Positions 58,271 to 64,000 of a stretch of 64,000 nucleotides of DNA are shown here, piece by piece; within the stretch, counting starts at the first letter, position 1; each line of letters begins with the position of its first letter. This DNA comes from Roseivivax isoporae LMG 25204 (GTDB taxonomy: Bacteria; Pseudomonadota; Alphaproteobacteria; Rhodobacterales; Rhodobacteraceae): contig NZ_JAME01000008.1 of the NCBI RefSeq assembly GCF_000521865.1, forward strand, positions 88,520-152,519, written 5' to 3'. The position numbers were made by a program, and so were the translations under genes. The notes under the pieces are model-generated. The model was not told the origin of the DNA, made no database searches, and saw nothing but the letters and a program-made list of their open reading frames with translations.

Positions 58271-59389
58271 ATGAAATTCAGCATGGAACGCGCGACCCTG
58301 CTCAAGGCCGTGAGCCAGGCGCAGTCCGTCGTCGAGCGCCGCAACACCATCCCGATCCTCGCCAACGTCCTGATCGAGGCCGAGGGCAGCACGGTACAGT
58401 TCCGCGCCACCGACCTCGACATCGAGGTGGTGGACAAGGCGCCCGCGCAGGTCGAGCGTGCCGGTGCCGGGACCGTGTCCGCGGTCCTGCTGCACGAGAT
58501 CATCCGCAAGCTGCCGGACGGATCGCTCGTCACCCTGACCGAGGACGGGACGGCCGGGCGCCTGACGGTCGAGGCTGGACGCTCCAACTTCTCGCTCGCC
58601 ACGCTGCCGCGCGAGGATTTCCCGGTCATGGCGTCGTCGGAATACAGTGCCAACTTCACCGCCAAGGCGGCGGTGCTGCGCCGGCTCTTCGACAAGTCGA
58701 AGTTCGCGATCTCGACCGAAGAGACGCGGTACTACCTCAACGGCGTCTACATGCACATCGCCGAGGCCGAGGATGGCCGCGTGCTGCGCTGCGTGGCAAC
58801 CGACGGGCACCGCCTCGCCCGGATCGACGCCGAGGTGCCCCAGGGCGCCGAGGACATGCCGGGCGTGATCGTGCCGCGCAAGACCGTGAACGAGTTGCGC
58901 AAGCTGCTCGAGGACGACGACATGGACATCGCCGTGTCGGTGTCCGAAACCAAGGTGCGCTTTGCCACGCCCGAGATCACGCTGACCTCAAAGGTCATCG
59001 ACGGAACCTTCCCGGACTATTCGCGGGTGATCCCGCAGAACAACGCCCGCCGGCTCGAGGTCGACGCGGCCGAGTTCGCGCGGGCCGTCGACCGGGTCGC
59101 GACCGTCAGCTCCGAACGGTCGCGCGCGGTCAAGCTGCAGCTCGACGAGGATCGGCTGGTGCTGTCGGTCAACGCGCCCGACAGCGGCGCCGCCGAGGAG
59201 GAGCTGGCCGTCGCCTACGGTGACGAGCGGCTCGAGATCGGCTTCAACGCCAAGTACCTGCTCGAGATCGCGAACCAGGTCGACCGCGAGAACGCGGTGT
59301 TCCTGTTCAATTCGTCGGGCGATCCGACGCTGATGCGCGAGGGTACGGACACCTCCGCCGTCTACGTCGTGATGCCGATGCGTGTGTGA
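58271..59389 (+). CDS. dnaN: DNA polymerase III sliding clamp (beta subunit)
   Basis: The 372-residue clamp begins MKFSMERATLLKAVSQAQSV and ends YVVMPMRV, the conserved C-terminal strand. Three topologically similar domains fit the length. GGAGGG precedes the ATG. The 166-base gap from dnaA has no DnaA-box cluster that I can see. Confidence 0.97.
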   Translation: MKFSMERATLLKAVSQAQSVVERRNTIPILANVLIEAEGSTVQFRATDLDIEVVDKAPAQVERAGAGTVSAVLLHEIIRKLPDGSLVTLTEDGTAGRLTVEAGRSNFSLATLPREDFPVMASSEYSANFTAKAAVLRRLFDKSKFAISTEETRYYLNGVYMHIAEAEDGRVLRCVATDGHRLARIDAEVPQGAEDMPGVIVPRKTVNELRKLLEDDDMDIAVSVSETKVRFATPEITLTSKVIDGTFPDYSRVIPQNNARRLEVDAAEFARAVDRVATVSSERSRAVKLQLDEDRLVLSVNAPDSGAAEEELAVAYGDERLEIGFNAKYLLEIANQVDRENAVFLFNSSGDPTLMREGTDTSAVYVVMPMRV

Positions 59390-59484
59390 CGGCGCACCGC
59401 GCCGAAAGCCCGGGGACGGAGGAGGGCGCGGCGGCGCGCCTTTCGCTTGCAATGGTTCCGGACCGGCGCGTTAAGTCGCGCACG

Positions 59485-63733
<4,249 letters not shown>

Positions 63734-63743
63734 GGACTTGTAG

Positions 63744-63779
63744 GCGCGCGCGTGGTTTTTCGCGGCGCGCATAGTTTTT
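63744..63779 (+). terminator. gyrB terminator
   Basis: GCGCGCGCG pairs with CGCGGCGCGC (one bulged G) around the loop TGGTTTTT and is followed by ATAGTTTTT. A Rho-independent terminator is likely. Confidence 0.7.
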
Positions 63780-63808
63780 CGCTTAGCAGTGATGGGCTAA
63801 AAGCGAAA
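63777..63808. repeat. Imperfect inverted repeat at the gyrB/low-GC boundary
   Basis: TTTCGCTTAGC and GCTAAAAGCGAAA pair with a two-base bulge around an 8-base loop. It is much richer in A/T than the window. On the minus strand it is followed by AAAAAC, so it may terminate the leftward gene, making this a bidirectional terminator region. A junction or element end is an alternative. Confidence 0.45.
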
Positions 63809-63925
63809 TCTTTATCCTTATCAGTGGGTTGCGTGATACTTCAAAATCGGTAGCCCACTTCGTGAACTGATCAGGCGTAGAGCCTCTGCGGAGCGAAGTG
63901 GCCAGCAGCATCTTTCTACTCTGGT

Positions 63926-64000
63926 TCAGAATTGACCATTGCCCATGAAGGCTGCGCTGAGCCATTCGCCATAGAAGGTGACCTGCTCCCTTTGGAGTCC
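63926..64000 (-). CDS. Unidentified protein, C-terminal end (partial)
   Basis: The open frame enters from the right edge and ends at a TGA read on the minus strand (63926-63928), giving 24 residues ending FYGEWLSAAFMGNGQF. I cannot identify the protein. The composition is more protein-like than the overlapping 60-residue alternative frame at 63783-63965. Lower G+C than the rest suggests acquired DNA. Confidence 0.4.
   Translation of the reverse strand, partial: GLQREQVTFYGEWLSAAFMGNGQF

Noticed and set aside
63783..63965. 60-codon leftward frame near the right edge
   Set aside because: It overlaps, in another frame, the more protein-like partial frame at 63926-64000 and crosses the AT-rich inverted repeat.

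Overview
The window is high-GC alphaproteobacterial DNA, most likely from a phototrophic member of the Rhodobacterales (Rhodobacter/Roseobacter group). Three things suggest this: a photosynthesis gene cluster in the Rhodobacter-type order (bchG-ppsR-ppaA / bchF-N-B-H-L-M-lhaA-puhA-B-C-bciE-acsF-puhE-hemA), a roseobacter-type flagellar cluster with flaF-flbT, and a dnaA-dnaN-recF-gyrB block. Cyclase chemistry visible here is the oxygen-dependent AcsF type, which fits an aerobic anoxygenic phototroph, but the rest of the photosynthesis cluster (bchE, puf, crt) lies outside the window, so this is inference. Species cannot be named.

Layout. 1-20.6 kb: bacteriochlorophyll synthesis and reaction-centre assembly. 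The left edge cuts a PucC-family gene; bchG, ppsR and ppaA read leftward and the long bchF-to-hemA series reads rightward, mostly with overlapping or near-overlapping genes. PpsR-type TGT-N12-ACA sites sit at the bchG start and in the ppaA/bchF divergent region. A c-type cytochrome gene ends the block. 20.6-26.1 kb: a small exopolysaccharide locus (Wza-type export lipoprotein, epimerase-like protein, sugar transferase, YjbF- and YjbH-type proteins). 26.3-51.7 kb: most of a flagellum: motor (motA, motB), hook and filament (flgE, flgK, flgL, fliC), rod, rings, export apparatus, hook-length control and the flagellin regulators flaF/flbT. fliF, fliG, fliM, fliN, fliO, fliP and fliH are not in the window. 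51.7-63.7 kb: housekeeping genes ubiB, ubiE, mutM, an enoyl-CoA hydratase, rpsT, dnaA, dnaN, recF, a LysE-family exporter and gyrB. 63.7-64.0 kb: sequence visibly richer in A/T after the gyrB terminator, carrying the tail of an unrecognised leftward reading frame.

Most interesting structure. (i) A hairpin-plus-tail element (stem GGGGC/GCCCC, then GGACCCC, GGGATATTT and CCAAGAAGAA) occurs three times within 5.4 kb of the bch operon. Two copies are intergenic, and one is read in frame as the linker of BchB. (ii) The flagellin mRNA leader can fold either as one 15-bp stem or as two short hairpins, close to the gene for the leader-binding regulator FlbT. (iii) A 713-residue exported protein of unknown function is coupled to motA. 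(iv) Paired PpsR operators, one overlapping the bchG start codon. No tRNA, rRNA, CRISPR array or intact insertion sequence was seen.
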